A stretch of DNA of 64,000 nucleotides from positions 1-64,000 of the forward strand of contig NZ_JAHKQH010000005.1 of the NCBI RefSeq assembly GCF_018861025.1, written 5' to 3'. Below, piece after piece: positions 48,913-57,822 of this stretch. How positions within the stretch are numbered: the first letter of the stretch is position 1; the number at the start of each line of letters is the position of its first letter. The notes below the pieces were generated by a model that was not told the origin of the DNA, made no database searches, and worked only from the letters and a program-made list of their open reading frames with translations. The translations under genes were made by a program, and so were the position numbers. The stretch is from Psychrosphaera sp. B3R10. Lineage in GTDB: Bacteria; Pseudomonadota; Gammaproteobacteria; Enterobacterales; Alteromonadaceae.

Positions 48913-50048
48913 TGTACGAGGAGTATTTCGGGTTAAGTAAAAAACCATTTCAACTTACCCCTGATCCAGAGATTTTTTTCGCAAGTACTGGCCATCAAAA
49001 GGCGCTATCTTATCTGCAATATGGCTTGAGCCAAGGTGAGGGGTTCATTGTCATCACCGGTAATGTTGGTACAGGTAAAACGACCATCGCCAATCATTTG
49101 ATCTCGCAATTAGAAGAAGAAAGTATCGTTGCTAAGCAGTTAGTAACCCCTAACTTATCGCCTGATGATCTAATAGTCGCTATCACTAAATTATTTCATT
49201 TACACCCAGAGGGCGACACAAAGGCGGCTCACATTGCTGAATTAACAGACTATATGCGTCGGTTAAATAGTTTAGGTCGTCGCTTGTTGTTGATCATCGA
49301 CGAAGCGCAAAACTTACCGATTGAGTCAGTCGAAGAATTAAGAATGTTGTCTAATATTCAGGTGGATGGCAAAGCAATTATCCAAAGCTTCTTGCTAGGT
49401 CAAACTGAATTACAGGACATATTAAGCGCTCCTCAAATGGAGCAGTTTAGACAACGGGTTATCGCATCAGCAAGCCTGACGCCGTTATCTGAAGAAGAAT
49501 TGTATAAATATATCGCCTATCGTATGCAAATGGCTGGCTGGGAAGGGCAACCACTATTTAGTGATGAAGCCGTCACTCGGATCCATGCATTCACAGAAGG
49601 TATTCCACGTAAAATAAACACTTTCTTAGATCGTGTTCTTCTTTATGCATTCATGGAAGAAAAGCGAAAAGTGGATATCGGCCTAATTGAAGAAGTGATT
49701 AAAGAAGTATCTGGGGAACTAAACCACCAAGACGATGGTAAAACTCAGAATATGGAAATCACCCAGACTGCAACGGGTACTAAGTTGAGTCGTGCAACGA
49801 CGCAACCACAGAAGCAAGTTAATCAAGCACAGCAGCAAGCCATGAACTCTATAAAAGAGGAAGCGGTAAGCGACGCTGAAATGCAAGAAATTGCATTGGC
49901 TTATGAAGGTAATATGAAAACTGAGAAGTTGGAAACCTTGCTTGAGTCCGTTTTGATCATGAATAGACGTTCGGTGTTATTGCAGGGACAAATTTTAAAA
50001 GAACTGCGTAAAATGAACGAAAACGGCGGTAGTGACAAAGAAAGCTAA
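48912..50048 (+). CDS. XrtA/PEP-CTERM system-associated AAA ATPase
   Basis: A 378-residue ExeA-like ATPase. It begins MYEEYFGLSKKPFQLTPDPE, with Walker A GNVGTGKT at 50-57, Walker B LLLIIDEAQN, and sensor motifs up to about residue 270. A glutamine-rich linker and a C-terminal helix follow. This opening and length match the ATPase regularly encoded beside exosortase XrtA loci. It is the last gene of the adaptor-RND operon and ends before a clear terminator; prsR and prsK lie directly beyond on the other strand. Confidence 0.87.
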   Translation: MYEEYFGLSKKPFQLTPDPEIFFASTGHQKALSYLQYGLSQGEGFIVITGNVGTGKTTIANHLISQLEEESIVAKQLVTPNLSPDDLIVAITKLFHLHPEGDTKAAHIAELTDYMRRLNSLGRRLLLIIDEAQNLPIESVEELRMLSNIQVDGKAIIQSFLLGQTELQDILSAPQMEQFRQRVIASASLTPLSEEELYKYIAYRMQMAGWEGQPLFSDEAVTRIHAFTEGIPRKINTFLDRVLLYAFMEEKRKVDIGLIEEVIKEVSGELNHQDDGKTQNMEITQTATGTKLSRATTQPQKQVNQAQQQAMNSIKEEAVSDAEMQEIALAYEGNMKTEKLETLLESVLIMNRRSVLLQGQILKELRKMNENGGSDKES

Positions 50049-50076
50049 TCTTGTTACGGGTATATAGCTTAAAATT

Positions 50077-50103
50077 AAAGTGAGGTTTTACCTCACTTTT
50101 TTT
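50077..50103 (+). terminator. Terminator of the adaptor-RND-ATPase operon
   Basis: AAAGTGAGG and CCTCACTTT form a nine-base stem with a five-base loop followed by a T-run. Confidence 0.88.
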
Positions 50104-50180
50104 ATGGACACTTTAAAGCGTATAAACTTGCCATTGGGGTGACTGGATAATTCTGAGGGCTAGTATTACTTCATTAAATG

Positions 50181-50207
50181 AAAAAAGGAGACATTGTCGT
50201 CTCCTTT
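50181..50207 (-). terminator. Terminator of prsKR
   Basis: AAAGGAGAC and GTCTCCTTT form a nine-base stem with a six-base loop; on the minus strand it is followed by six T, about 90 bases past prsR. Confidence 0.82.
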
Positions 50208-50296
50208 ATTTGTAACGAGTATCCCGTGCTGGAATGTGTTGTACGGTTTTACGCTATCAACGATAGGCCGTTTTCACACCAGCTGCGGATTGCCTG

Positions 50297-51652
50297 TTAA
50301 TCAGGTTTGATGTCTTTGAGGTTATATTTTTCTATCAAAGAATATAGCGTTGGGCGTGTCACCCCAAGTAGCTCAGCGGTTCGCGATATGTTGTGTTTTG
50401 CCTGGGCAAATGCCATACGAATCGCCTTACCTTCTGCTTGTTCTCGAACGGCTTTTAAGTTGAGTTCCGTTATATCGTCTTCATCAGCTTCGTCGTAAAA
50501 GCCAAGGTCGTCAGCAGTAATCAGACTCGCATCAGAAATAATAACGGCGGATTTTAGTTTATTTTGTAATTCACGAATATTACCGGTCCATTCATGATTC
50601 AACATCGCTTTTATTGCGTCTTCAGAGAAGCCTCTGACGTTTTGCCCAAACTCTTTATTAAAGACATTCAAAAAGTGCTTCGCTAATACAACAACGTCGC
50701 CGCTTCGTTCGCGCAATGCCGGAAGTTCAATAGTAACTTCACCAACACGGTAGTATAAATCTTCACGGAATTTTTCTTGTTTGGCCATGTCCGGTAAATT
50801 TCTGTGCGTCGCACATATTACGCGAACATCAACACTTATCTCGCTGCGGCCGCCAACCCGTTCAATGACTCTTTCCTGAAGAAAACGAAGCATTTTAGCT
50901 TGCAGGTTTAAAGGCATGTCTCCTATCTCGTCAAGAAATAAGGTTCCACCATTGGCAAATTCTACTTTACCTTTTGTTTGTTTAGCCGCACCGGTAAAGG
51001 CACCTTTTTCATATCCAAATAGTTCACTTTCTAATAGGTTATCTGGAATAGAAGCACAGTTAATCGCAACAAATGGACCTCTAGCTCTTGGACTAGCGTC
51101 GTGAATAGCGCGGGCAAAAACCTCTTTACCCGTTCCACTTTCACCTAACAATAAAGTTGTGATGTCAGCTTTCGCAATACGCTCAGAAAGCTTACAGGCT
51201 TTTTGAATCGCTGGACTTGACCCTATGATAGTACCAAAAGGGTTTTCACCGAGTTGGAGGTTTCTGTTTTCAGCTTCTAAATCGGCCACATGGAAAGCTC
51301 TGCCAATGATGATGGCTAAGGTATCCATTTCAACAGGCTTTTGATAAAAGTCGTATGCGCCAAGCTCTATTGCTTTTAATGCATTGGCTTTGTCTGAGTT
51401 GCCGGTGACACAAATGACTTTTGTGTTTGGGGCCAAAGTCATTATTTCTGAAAGTGTTGCAAGGCCTTCACTGGCATTGGCAGGATCGGGTGGAAGTCCT
51501 AAATCTAAAGTCACGACTTTAGGTTCATGGCGACGTAGTAGGGAAATTGCGGTTTGGCGATCTTCAGCAAATACCAATTCATATCCTTCTAAGCCCCACT
51601 TAAGTTGCTTCTGAATTCCTAAGTCATCTTCTACTATCAGTAACTTTTCCAC
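50297..51652 (-). CDS. prsR: PEP-CTERM-box sigma-54 response regulator PrsR
   Basis: A 451-residue NtrC-type activator: receiver domain with Asp50 in [13 protein letters not shown]+ domain with Walker A GESGTGKE (170-177), the sigma-54 contact loop GAFTGA (217-222) and Walker B LFLDEI, and a C-terminal Fis-type helix-turn-helix ([23 protein letters not shown]). This order and its place beside prsK identify PrsR, the regulator of exosortase target genes. Two candidate target promoters lie within 11 kb. The start is GTG and overlaps the prsK stop by one base (TAGTG). Confidence 0.92.
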   Translation of the reverse strand: MEKLLIVEDDLGIQKQLKWGLEGYELVFAEDRQTAISLLRRHEPKVVTLDLGLPPDPANASEGLATLSEIMTLAPNTKVICVTGNSDKANALKAIELGAYDFYQKPVEMDTLAIIIGRAFHVADLEAENRNLQLGENPFGTIIGSSPAIQKACKLSERIAKADITTLLLGESGTGKEVFARAIHDASPRARGPFVAINCASIPDNLLESELFGYEKGAFTGAAKQTKGKVEFANGGTLFLDEIGDMPLNLQAKMLRFLQERVIERVGGRSEISVDVRVICATHRNLPDMAKQEKFREDLYYRVGEVTIELPALRERSGDVVVLAKHFLNVFNKEFGQNVRGFSEDAIKAMLNHEWTGNIRELQNKLKSAVIISDASLITADDLGFYDEADEDDITELNLKAVREQAEGKAIRMAFAQAKHNISRTAELLGVTRPTLYSLIEKYNLKDIKPD

Positions 51653-53694
51653 TAGTCTTCCTTTTTAGGTATCGTTATCTTGAACGTACTGCCTTTGCCA
51701 ACTTGGCTTGAAACTGTCAATGTTCCGTTGAGTTCCTCGACATAACTTTTTGCTTCATACACTCCAACGCCCATCCCAGCGTTTCCTTTGGTTGTGACAA
51801 ATGGCGTGAATAATTGATTATTCATGAATTCAGTCGTCATGCCAACGCCTGTATCAGTAATTGTTAAAATATAATTATTGTCGACCTGATCCAGAGTCAT
51901 TTTGACTTGCCCATCATCCGACGTTGCCTGTTGTGCGTTTTCAATAAGGTGGCCAACGATAGAGTAAAGCCTATCATAATCTGCAAAAACTGAAATAGGT
52001 TCAGAAGGTAATACCATATCCACTTGCGGAAGATTTCGATTGAAATCGTCACGAAGTTTAGCCGCAAAAGCATTAAGCTCAAATCGGGTTTCGCTTCCGC
52101 GCGTTTGTTGTTTTTCTTTAAGTTGAGACAACATCCGATCCATACGTTCTTTGGTGTGACCTAACGTTTCGAATGTATCGTCGATAAATTCGGGGTTGTC
52201 TCGATGTTTTTCGGCGTTTTTCACTATCATGCCTATTTGCGCTATGACATTTTTTAAATCATGAACGACAAACGCAGACATCCTATTGAAGGCGGCAAAT
52301 TTAGCATTTTCTTCCAATTTAAGACGCGCTTCACCAAATCGAATGTAACTGCCGATTTGAGAGCTAATAGTCGTCAGATAATCTCTAACTTCCCAATTAA
52401 GTGCCAGTTTTTCATTACCATAACTACTCAGTGCAAAAACACCATGAAACTCATCGTTAATAAAGATAGGGACAATAATTTCGACATCAAACATAATTAA
52501 ATGATTAATAAAATAGCCTCTAAATTCCACGGCATATTCCGCTGCACCAAAATCGGACACGTCAACAAACCATCTATTTTCCGCTAACTTGGTGGACAAA
52601 TGCAGCAACTCATTAGTGGCGTTTTGGTTTAACGAAAAAAGATCTTTTGTTTTAAGTTCAAGCTGGCCATTTGTTAATTTGTAATAGGCTCCATGTGTAT
52701 AATTTAGTGACTTACACAGGCCTTTCAAACCCACTTCATAAAAGTCGTCATCTGAGTTTTCAGCGTCTAAAGTCATGGTTAGACCTAGCCATTGTTCACG
52801 ATAATCAAATTGATTAGCGTAAAAATGCTTTTGGATAAAGATACGAAAATACTTGCGAACCGACTCAGATATAAATATATAGGCCAAAAGCAATAAAGCC
52901 CCGGCAACAAATACGATTTGCACTACGCCCGACCATGCTTGACCTGACCGTTGAATGAAGTAGCCAGTCAAGGACATTAATAACAAATAGCCACCGGCGA
53001 ATACCAATAACGAACTTTGCAGAACAACATCTCTGGAAATAAAGATCCTCAAATTCCAATTATCGACTCGCTTAATGGTCAGTAAAATAAAAGGCACGAT
53101 GAGCACGTAGATAAAGGGTCTTGCAGAAAGGTAAACCGGGTCCAAGGTATTTAGCAACAAAGCATTAGACATCATAATAAGGTGGTAAATATTTACGCTC
53201 GCCAATCCTAAAATGAACGGTCTATAACCCCAGCGATCGTTGTGGGCTGCGCGATATATTTGCTCAAGCAGGATCAATTGAATGATGGCGGTTAACAGGC
53301 TGGCACTAACTAACAATTTAAACTTCAGTTCAGGAGATAAACCTAAAAATGCAAAAGCCAAATTAAAGAGAATCGCCGCTACGATTACTGTGATGCTATA
53401 TTTTTGTTTTAGAAAGCAAAAAAAGTTTTTTGTGGAAGTATCAAGCATCGCCAGTAACAACAAGGTCCATGTTGTCATAAATAGCGACTCTAATAAGGGC
53501 CAGACTAAAAATGGGTTGCGAGTTAGCATGGTCGCGGCAAAAAGTGATGCGGCTCCCCAGGCTGACGTACCTAAAAACGTAACCAGAAATACCGTTCTAA
53601 GAGTGCCTTTAGCCTTACTGGTAAATATGAGGGCAGAACTTGCAAGATAAAAGAAACAAACAAGAGCGAAACCAATATAAAGTACGATGTTCAC
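51652..53694 (-). CDS. prsK: XrtA/PEP-CTERM system histidine kinase PrsK
   Basis: A 680-residue sensor kinase. About eight membrane helices fill the first 290 residues, a GAF-like domain follows (about 310-460), then a HisKA-like region with VHDLKNVIAQIGMIV and an ATPase domain with IENAQQAT (N box) and GVGMTTEF (G box). The HDLKN box is typical of PrsK. It is predicted to phosphorylate PrsR at Asp50. The start is GTG. The signal is unknown. Confidence 0.92.
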   Translation of the reverse strand: MNIVLYIGFALVCFFYLASSALIFTSKAKGTLRTVFLVTFLGTSAWGAASLFAATMLTRNPFLVWPLLESLFMTTWTLLLLAMLDTSTKNFFCFLKQKYSITVIVAAILFNLAFAFLGLSPELKFKLLVSASLLTAIIQLILLEQIYRAAHNDRWGYRPFILGLASVNIYHLIMMSNALLLNTLDPVYLSARPFIYVLIVPFILLTIKRVDNWNLRIFISRDVVLQSSLLVFAGGYLLLMSLTGYFIQRSGQAWSGVVQIVFVAGALLLLAYIFISESVRKYFRIFIQKHFYANQFDYREQWLGLTMTLDAENSDDDFYEVGLKGLCKSLNYTHGAYYKLTNGQLELKTKDLFSLNQNATNELLHLSTKLAENRWFVDVSDFGAAEYAVEFRGYFINHLIMFDVEIIVPIFINDEFHGVFALSSYGNEKLALNWEVRDYLTTISSQIGSYIRFGEARLKLEENAKFAAFNRMSAFVVHDLKNVIAQIGMIVKNAEKHRDNPEFIDDTFETLGHTKERMDRMLSQLKEKQQTRGSETRFELNAFAAKLRDDFNRNLPQVDMVLPSEPISVFADYDRLYSIVGHLIENAQQATSDDGQVKMTLDQVDNNYILTITDTGVGMTTEFMNNQLFTPFVTTKGNAGMGVGVYEAKSYVEELNGTLTVSSQVGKGSTFKITIPKKED

Positions 53695-53773
53695 CAGTAG
53701 TTTTCCAATTAAAAATATGAAGTTGTTAATATTGTCACAAAACGAATGCGAATAAAATTAACTAATCAATTGT

Positions 53774-53811
53774 GTCTTATTTAGTCATTTAAGTTGTCGA
53801 CCAAATAAGAC
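53774..53811. repeat. Inverted repeat between prsK and the protease gene
   Basis: GTCTTATTT and AAATAAGAC, nine bases each with a 20-base loop, followed on the plus strand by five T. It may mark the 3' end of the five-gene operon, although the T-run points the other way. Confidence 0.45.
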
Positions 53812-53844
53812 TTTTTCATCGTTAAAAGTCAGTATTTAGTACAT

Positions 53845-54609
53845 TTATTGTGGTAAAAGTGCCCAAATGTAATCAGCTGGAATTGCATAGCTAATGCCGC
53901 TAGGGTCAGACAATACATGCTCTTTTGTGGATTTTACTTTTACACTATTTAAAATCGCGATGACCTTACCGGACTCACTATCAACCACAGGGCTACCGCT
54001 GTTTCCCGGATACGCAGTGGCATCAAGTTGGTAAACAAACAATGGATTACGCAACTGTTTAATGACTTCAATCGTTAGCTGACTGGCATTATTTTGAGGA
54101 ATGGCCATAGGAACATAAGCCGCGACATACCCCGTATGAACAGATTTATACAAACCAAGTACCGAACCTATCGGTAAACCGGCGATAAATATCTCAGAAC
54201 CCGCGGGAGAGGAATATTTAGGTGTTGCAAGGGGCAAAGTGGGTAAGTGAGCTCGAATTTTTAATATTGCGACATCCGAGCGTTCATCTTGAGCGATAAG
54301 TTCCGCTTTATAAAACAGGGCGTCTTTACCTTCCCCGACATGGATAGATATTTCAGATTTTGCGTCATCAAACCCTTTGCCGTTGACCACGTGATGATTA
54401 GTGGCAATAAAGGATTCATTATTGTTTGTTGTTTTAACAACAAAGCCTGTCCCTCTCAGTTGATAACGCGGCGCACCAAGTGGGTTGTATATGCCGACGC
54501 CAACAATAGATTGTTTCGCTGTTTTGATAAGTGTCAGTTTCTTTTGCATATCATGGGCAAAAGCTACTTGGCTTATAAGCAATAAAAACAATGCTAAATA
54601 TTTAGTCAT
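53845..54609 (-). CDS. Secreted trypsin-like serine protease
   Basis: A 254-residue periplasmic protease of the trypsin/DegP-like S1 type with a signal peptide (YLALFLLLISQVAFA). The triad is His73 in TNHHVV, Asp112 in ERSDVAIL and Ser204 in GNSGSP. No PDZ domain is present, so it is a compact protease rather than a DegP homologue. It is the last gene of the operon that begins with the Tat-exported protein and overlaps the nucleotidyltransferase gene by an ATGA junction. It may process the operon product; that is inference. Confidence 0.82.
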   Translation of the reverse strand: MTKYLALFLLLISQVAFAHDMQKKLTLIKTAKQSIVGVGIYNPLGAPRYQLRGTGFVVKTTNNNESFIATNHHVVNGKGFDDAKSEISIHVGEGKDALFYKAELIAQDERSDVAILKIRAHLPTLPLATPKYSSPAGSEIFIAGLPIGSVLGLYKSVHTGYVAAYVPMAIPQNNASQLTIEVIKQLRNPLFVYQLDATAYPGNSGSPVVDSESGKVIAILNSVKVKSTKEHVLSDPSGISYAIPADYIWALLPQ

Positions 54610-55736
54610 TTTTGGGTATCCTGATTTTTAACAAAGTAAGATTTTCCAGCAAATGTTTCTACCACTTCACGATAAGCTTTTGTAAAAATATGTGGAATAA
54701 GCACTTTCATCGGCATTTTTGCAGCATGCCCTCGAATGTAGGCAAGAAGCAATCCCAGCTTGTTTATTGGGCCTGTCACTAAAGGGTGTTTCGGCGCAAG
54801 AGCGCCATGGAACACAAGGTCCCAGTATGCATTTTTTATTAGTGAAGCATGCTTTTTACCGAGTTTGCGATAAGTACTCTCGCATACGGTTGTGTTAAAT
54901 AGTTTTTTGCAGTAACGCAGCGCCAGATAAAGTTCAAGGCTGAAATTTGATTCTGTAGCTAAGCTGTAAATATCTGCCCAATACTCTGCTGAGTGATGTT
55001 CGCTGATCAATAAACTAATATCATGAATATTGCGTAAGCCATGGTCGTAGTCTTCATTTAAAAATAGATGAACCGCACTATGTAATGTCATTGCACTAGG
55101 GCGCAATACGTTCATATCAGCTACCGGAATGGCATCTTTGACAAATAATTCAATGTTCGGTGCTCTACCCGAAATTATAGGGACCAAGTTATGATGCAAG
55201 TCGATTACCGTACCGCGGCTTGAATGCATCAATGGTGGGATTTCATGGCTCCACTCTCGATAATATTTATCGTCATAATCATTAACTTCTTTGCCAGTCC
55301 AGCCATAGGTATTAAGGATTTTTTCAAAGCTGTCAATTTTGTCTTTTGCGGCTAATAAATCAATGTCGCCGTAGGTCCTACCTTCACTAGCAAGGTTGTT
55401 CATCACTGAATAGGCCGCACCCTTTAGCAAAATAAGTTGCTGACTAGACTGACCTAAAAGGCGAGCTAATTCGGCAATTTCAAACTTTACACTTTGGCTT
55501 TGGCGAATTGCTATTTTTATTGAGTTGCCTAAATGAACGTCGAGGTGTGCAGATATTTCATCGTCACTTAAAGCAATATTTTGTCGCTTAAAATTAATTG
55601 CAAAACGAGCGAGTAGTTGTTCTTTTCTCAAAACTTTAATGAGTATTTGCCAGTTAAGTTTAGACAAACTTGCGGCCTGAGCCGGATCATTAAGTAGCGA
55701 AATTATGTCTTTAGCTTTCAAAAAGAACCTCTTCAT
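54606..55736 (-). CDS. Nucleotidyltransferase family protein (NTP_transf_5 type)
   Basis: A 376-residue protein of the nucleotidyltransferase family PF14907. The conserved core is LKGAAY at 104-109 and DIDLL at 124-128, where the two Asp are expected to bind metal, followed by a helical C-terminal part. Members occur in phosphorylated lasso-peptide clusters and in exosortase loci beside HprK-related kinases, as here. It overlaps the kinase gene by 26 bases and the protease gene by four, so it is part of one operon. The substrate is unknown. Confidence 0.8.
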   Translation of the reverse strand: MKRFFLKAKDIISLLNDPAQAASLSKLNWQILIKVLRKEQLLARFAINFKRQNIALSDDEISAHLDVHLGNSIKIAIRQSQSVKFEIAELARLLGQSSQQLILLKGAAYSVMNNLASEGRTYGDIDLLAAKDKIDSFEKILNTYGWTGKEVNDYDDKYYREWSHEIPPLMHSSRGTVIDLHHNLVPIISGRAPNIELFVKDAIPVADMNVLRPSAMTLHSAVHLFLNEDYDHGLRNIHDISLLISEHHSAEYWADIYSLATESNFSLELYLALRYCKKLFNTTVCESTYRKLGKKHASLIKNAYWDLVFHGALAPKHPLVTGPINKLGLLLAYIRGHAAKMPMKVLIPHIFTKAYREVVETFAGKSYFVKNQDTQK

Positions 55737-56583
55737 CTAAAAACTTCTCAACTTCTTTAACGTTGTTGTAAACGATTTCGTAGCAGTCTACTTTTTCGAT
55801 TATTTGAATAATTGTTTCAAAACCTTCAACGCCCAATAAACTAAAGTTAAACGCATTTTCGGCTAGTTGCATAAAAGCTTGGGTTTTGGTCAGGGCGTAA
55901 ACTTCCAGCTCGACATCTGGGTCATATCTTGGGAAGACCACTGATTTTATTTCAGCTCGTGTTTTACGTTGCTCCCAACTAAATTTCGATGGGCTAACAT
56001 GTACTACATCGCCTTTATGGGTGTTCCCTGCAATTGTTGAAACGGCGACTTCCGGAAACCATTGTTGTACTAGTTGGCCTGATCTATTTTTTAAACAAAT
56101 AGGTCGAACAAACGGAATCGCTTCAAGTGTCTCAGGGTCGATTAGAGCCATTTCATCAGAAAGTAAACGCCATGATGTTTGTCCCTGTAGATAAGCGGTT
56201 AAGGTACTTTTGCCGCTGCCAGGAGGCGCAGGGAAAAGTACGGCTTTGTTATTTTTGGCGACAATACCCGAGTGAATAATTAAGTAATTAAATATGTTAC
56301 TCGCAATAACATAATTCATGCCCCATTCTAAGTTTGCATAGGCATGACCAATGGGCAAGCCTAAAAACGGTTCGAACTGGTCAAATTTAAAGGAACATTG
56401 AGGTTTAATATATTTCCGAACTAAGCCACTGTAATCAATAGAAACATCGTAGTCAGCCAAAGAATTATCATCAACTGACGTTAATAATTGAGGAGGGTAT
56501 AACTTAGTTAGATTGTCGATTACTAGTGGGATTGTGGTTTGGATATTTAATTTAAATGGCGCCACTTCTAATTGAAAGTGCAT
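55711..56583 (-). CDS. HprK-related kinase A
   Basis: A 290-residue protein related to the catalytic domain of HPr kinase/phosphorylase. His104 lies in LIIHSGIVAK, the P-loop is PAPPGSGKST (118-127), and SDE at 142-144 corresponds to the family acidic motif. The N-terminal HPr-kinase domain is missing and replaced by an unrelated segment. Known relatives sit in exosortase genomes (HPr-rel-A system) and in lasso-peptide clusters, where they phosphorylate the peptide. No HPr protein is encoded nearby, so the target is probably a different protein. It follows the PqqD-like gene by 9 bases with AGGA upstream. Confidence 0.85.
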   Translation of the reverse strand: MHFQLEVAPFKLNIQTTIPLVIDNLTKLYPPQLLTSVDDNSLADYDVSIDYSGLVRKYIKPQCSFKFDQFEPFLGLPIGHAYANLEWGMNYVIASNIFNYLIIHSGIVAKNNKAVLFPAPPGSGKSTLTAYLQGQTSWRLLSDEMALIDPETLEAIPFVRPICLKNRSGQLVQQWFPEVAVSTIAGNTHKGDVVHVSPSKFSWEQRKTRAEIKSVVFPRYDPDVELEVYALTKTQAFMQLAENAFNFSLLGVEGFETIIQIIEKVDCYEIVYNNVKEVEKFLDEEVLFES

Positions 56584-56592
56584 TTAACTATC

Positions 56593-56784
56593 CTAAGTAG
56601 ATTGAATAAATCGCTTTTCAAGTAACAAACTAACGATGTTATTAATCTCGTTAGTTTGGTTACTCAATAAAACATCAGTGGTGCATGCATACGCTAAAGA
56701 CTCGCCTGTTTCAGTATGAAATAAAACACACCCAGACCCATCTGAAAAATCATGAGCCTCGACAAAGTCTGAAAAACTAAACAT
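56593..56784 (-). CDS. PqqD-like peptide-recognition protein (HPr-rel-A type)
   Basis: A 63-residue protein. The order of hydrophobic residues (CVLFHTETGESLAYACTTDVLL, then EINNIVSLLLEKRFI) fits the PqqD/RRE fold, which binds leader peptides of modified proteins. It is shorter than the usual 90 residues. The assignment leans on context: PqqD-family partners lie beside HprK-related kinase A in exosortase genomes. It lies 8 bases after the Tat-exported protein gene and 9 bases before the kinase gene. Confidence 0.62.
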   Translation of the reverse strand: MFSFSDFVEAHDFSDGSGCVLFHTETGESLAYACTTDVLLSNQTNEINNIVSLLLEKRFIQST

Positions 56785-56792
56785 TAATCAAC

Positions 56793-57527
56793 TTATACAG
56801 GATTTTGATCAATTAGCTGCGCAAGTGCACGACCTAATGCGCCAGCACCATTTATATTTCGCATATTAATTAAGTTATCTGCAAAATCGGCTATTGTTGC
56901 AAAAGGGCCACCATAGGCAGAAAGCACAGGATAGTTAATTCCATATTGGCCATGGTAAAGCGCGTTCAGATACATGGTTACCATTTGCGCATTTACATTG
57001 TCTGGTCCTGAAAAATCAAAATACGGGTAATCCTTACCATATTGATGTTCTTTACGGTATTTTCCTGTACACGTATTGTTAATACTTCTGTCAGTAATGA
57101 ATGGCTTAGAATTGCTTCTATTGTTCAAATAAACGCCGCTGTCGCCTTCACTTTTAACGCAGTATTTTAACGTTGGGTGCCAATCAATGTAAGAGCCGTT
57201 AGAACTACGCTTAACAATAATATTGTTAAGGTTATCATCTACTGGATAGGCATTAAACGCATCTTTAAATGCTTTGTTTTTTTCACTGCTGTCAATATTG
57301 CTTAAGTGGGTTTTCCAATAGCCATGCGAACGTAAACACACAGCGTTACTTGAAGACCAGTCTGACGAACCACCAGAGGCGATTATTGAGCCGGCGATAT
57401 TGCCACCAGTTGCCCAAACAGATTTTGCAGGTAATGATGCGATCAGAATTCCGGCTGAACTTTTTGTTAAAAACTTCCTTCTAGAAGAAACCTTTTTTTC
57501 TACTGGATTTTCATTGCTTGCTTTCAT
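56793..57527 (-). CDS. Tat-exported protein of unknown function, first gene of the modification operon
   Basis: A 244-residue protein with a twin-arginine signal (SSRRKFLTK, Arg16-Arg17; cleavage near VWA-TGG at about 39). The mature part has a CLRSHGYWKTH segment, resembling the C-x4-GYWK(T/N)H motif seen in many bacterial surface proteins, and three cysteines. I do not recognise the whole family. A sigma-54 promoter lies about 90 bases upstream. As the first gene of an operon with a PqqD-like protein and an HprK-like kinase, it is the best candidate for their substrate, but this is inference. Tat export suggests that it folds, or is modified, before leaving the cytoplasm. Confidence 0.75.
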   Translation of the reverse strand: MKASNENPVEKKVSSRRKFLTKSSAGILIASLPAKSVWATGGNIAGSIIASGGSSDWSSSNAVCLRSHGYWKTHLSNIDSSEKNKAFKDAFNAYPVDDNLNNIIVKRSSNGSYIDWHPTLKYCVKSEGDSGVYLNNRSNSKPFITDRSINNTCTGKYRKEHQYGKDYPYFDFSGPDNVNAQMVTMYLNALYHGQYGINYPVLSAYGGPFATIADFADNLINMRNINGAGALGRALAQLIDQNPV

Positions 57528-57616
57528 GACTTCAATACCTAATTTTGTTACAGCGCACGACCCCGCATTATAATCGGGCCTGCTTGATAAATAAACAGTT
57601 CTAATGGATTAATATA

Positions 57617-57632
57617 AGCAATTTACGAACCA
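57617..57632 (-). promoter_or_regulatory. Sigma-54 promoter of the Tat-protein operon
   Basis: On the minus strand TGGTTCG-TAAA-TTGCT. GG and GC are exactly 10 bases apart, as sigma-54 requires, and 14 of the positions of TGGCACG-N4-TTGCW fit apart from two. The predicted transcript starts near 57606, about 79 bases before the ATG. Confidence 0.75.
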
Positions 57633-57682
57633 AGATGCAACCCCTTGTATTTTAAGGGTATTTAAGGCCTCGCTTTTGCCGG

Positions 57683-57699
57683 TGTAAAATTAGCTGACA
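57683..57699 (-). promoter_or_regulatory. Candidate PrsR-binding site before the Tat-protein operon
   Basis: Reading towards the gene: TGTCAG-CTAA-TTTTACA, 50 bases upstream of the sigma-54 element. The ends form an imperfect inverted repeat (TGTCA and TTACA), as expected for a Fis-type dimer. The same element lies before the PEP-CTERM gene. Confidence 0.6.
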
Positions 57700-57822
57700 C
57701 TAGTCAAAATGGTGCCGCAGGGCAAAAATACACTTATTTGTTTAGATTGCTCTAATTAGCCATAAAGCTATTTATTTAGTTCATTTTGATGCCTATACTA
57801 AAAGTCTTACATTACTTCATTT

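Noticed and set aside
57715-57735. Plus-strand TGGTGCC...GGCA as a sigma-54 promoter for the acyltransferase gene
   Set aside because: GG and GC are 9 bases apart instead of 10, which sigma-54 does not tolerate, and the -12 element is poor.
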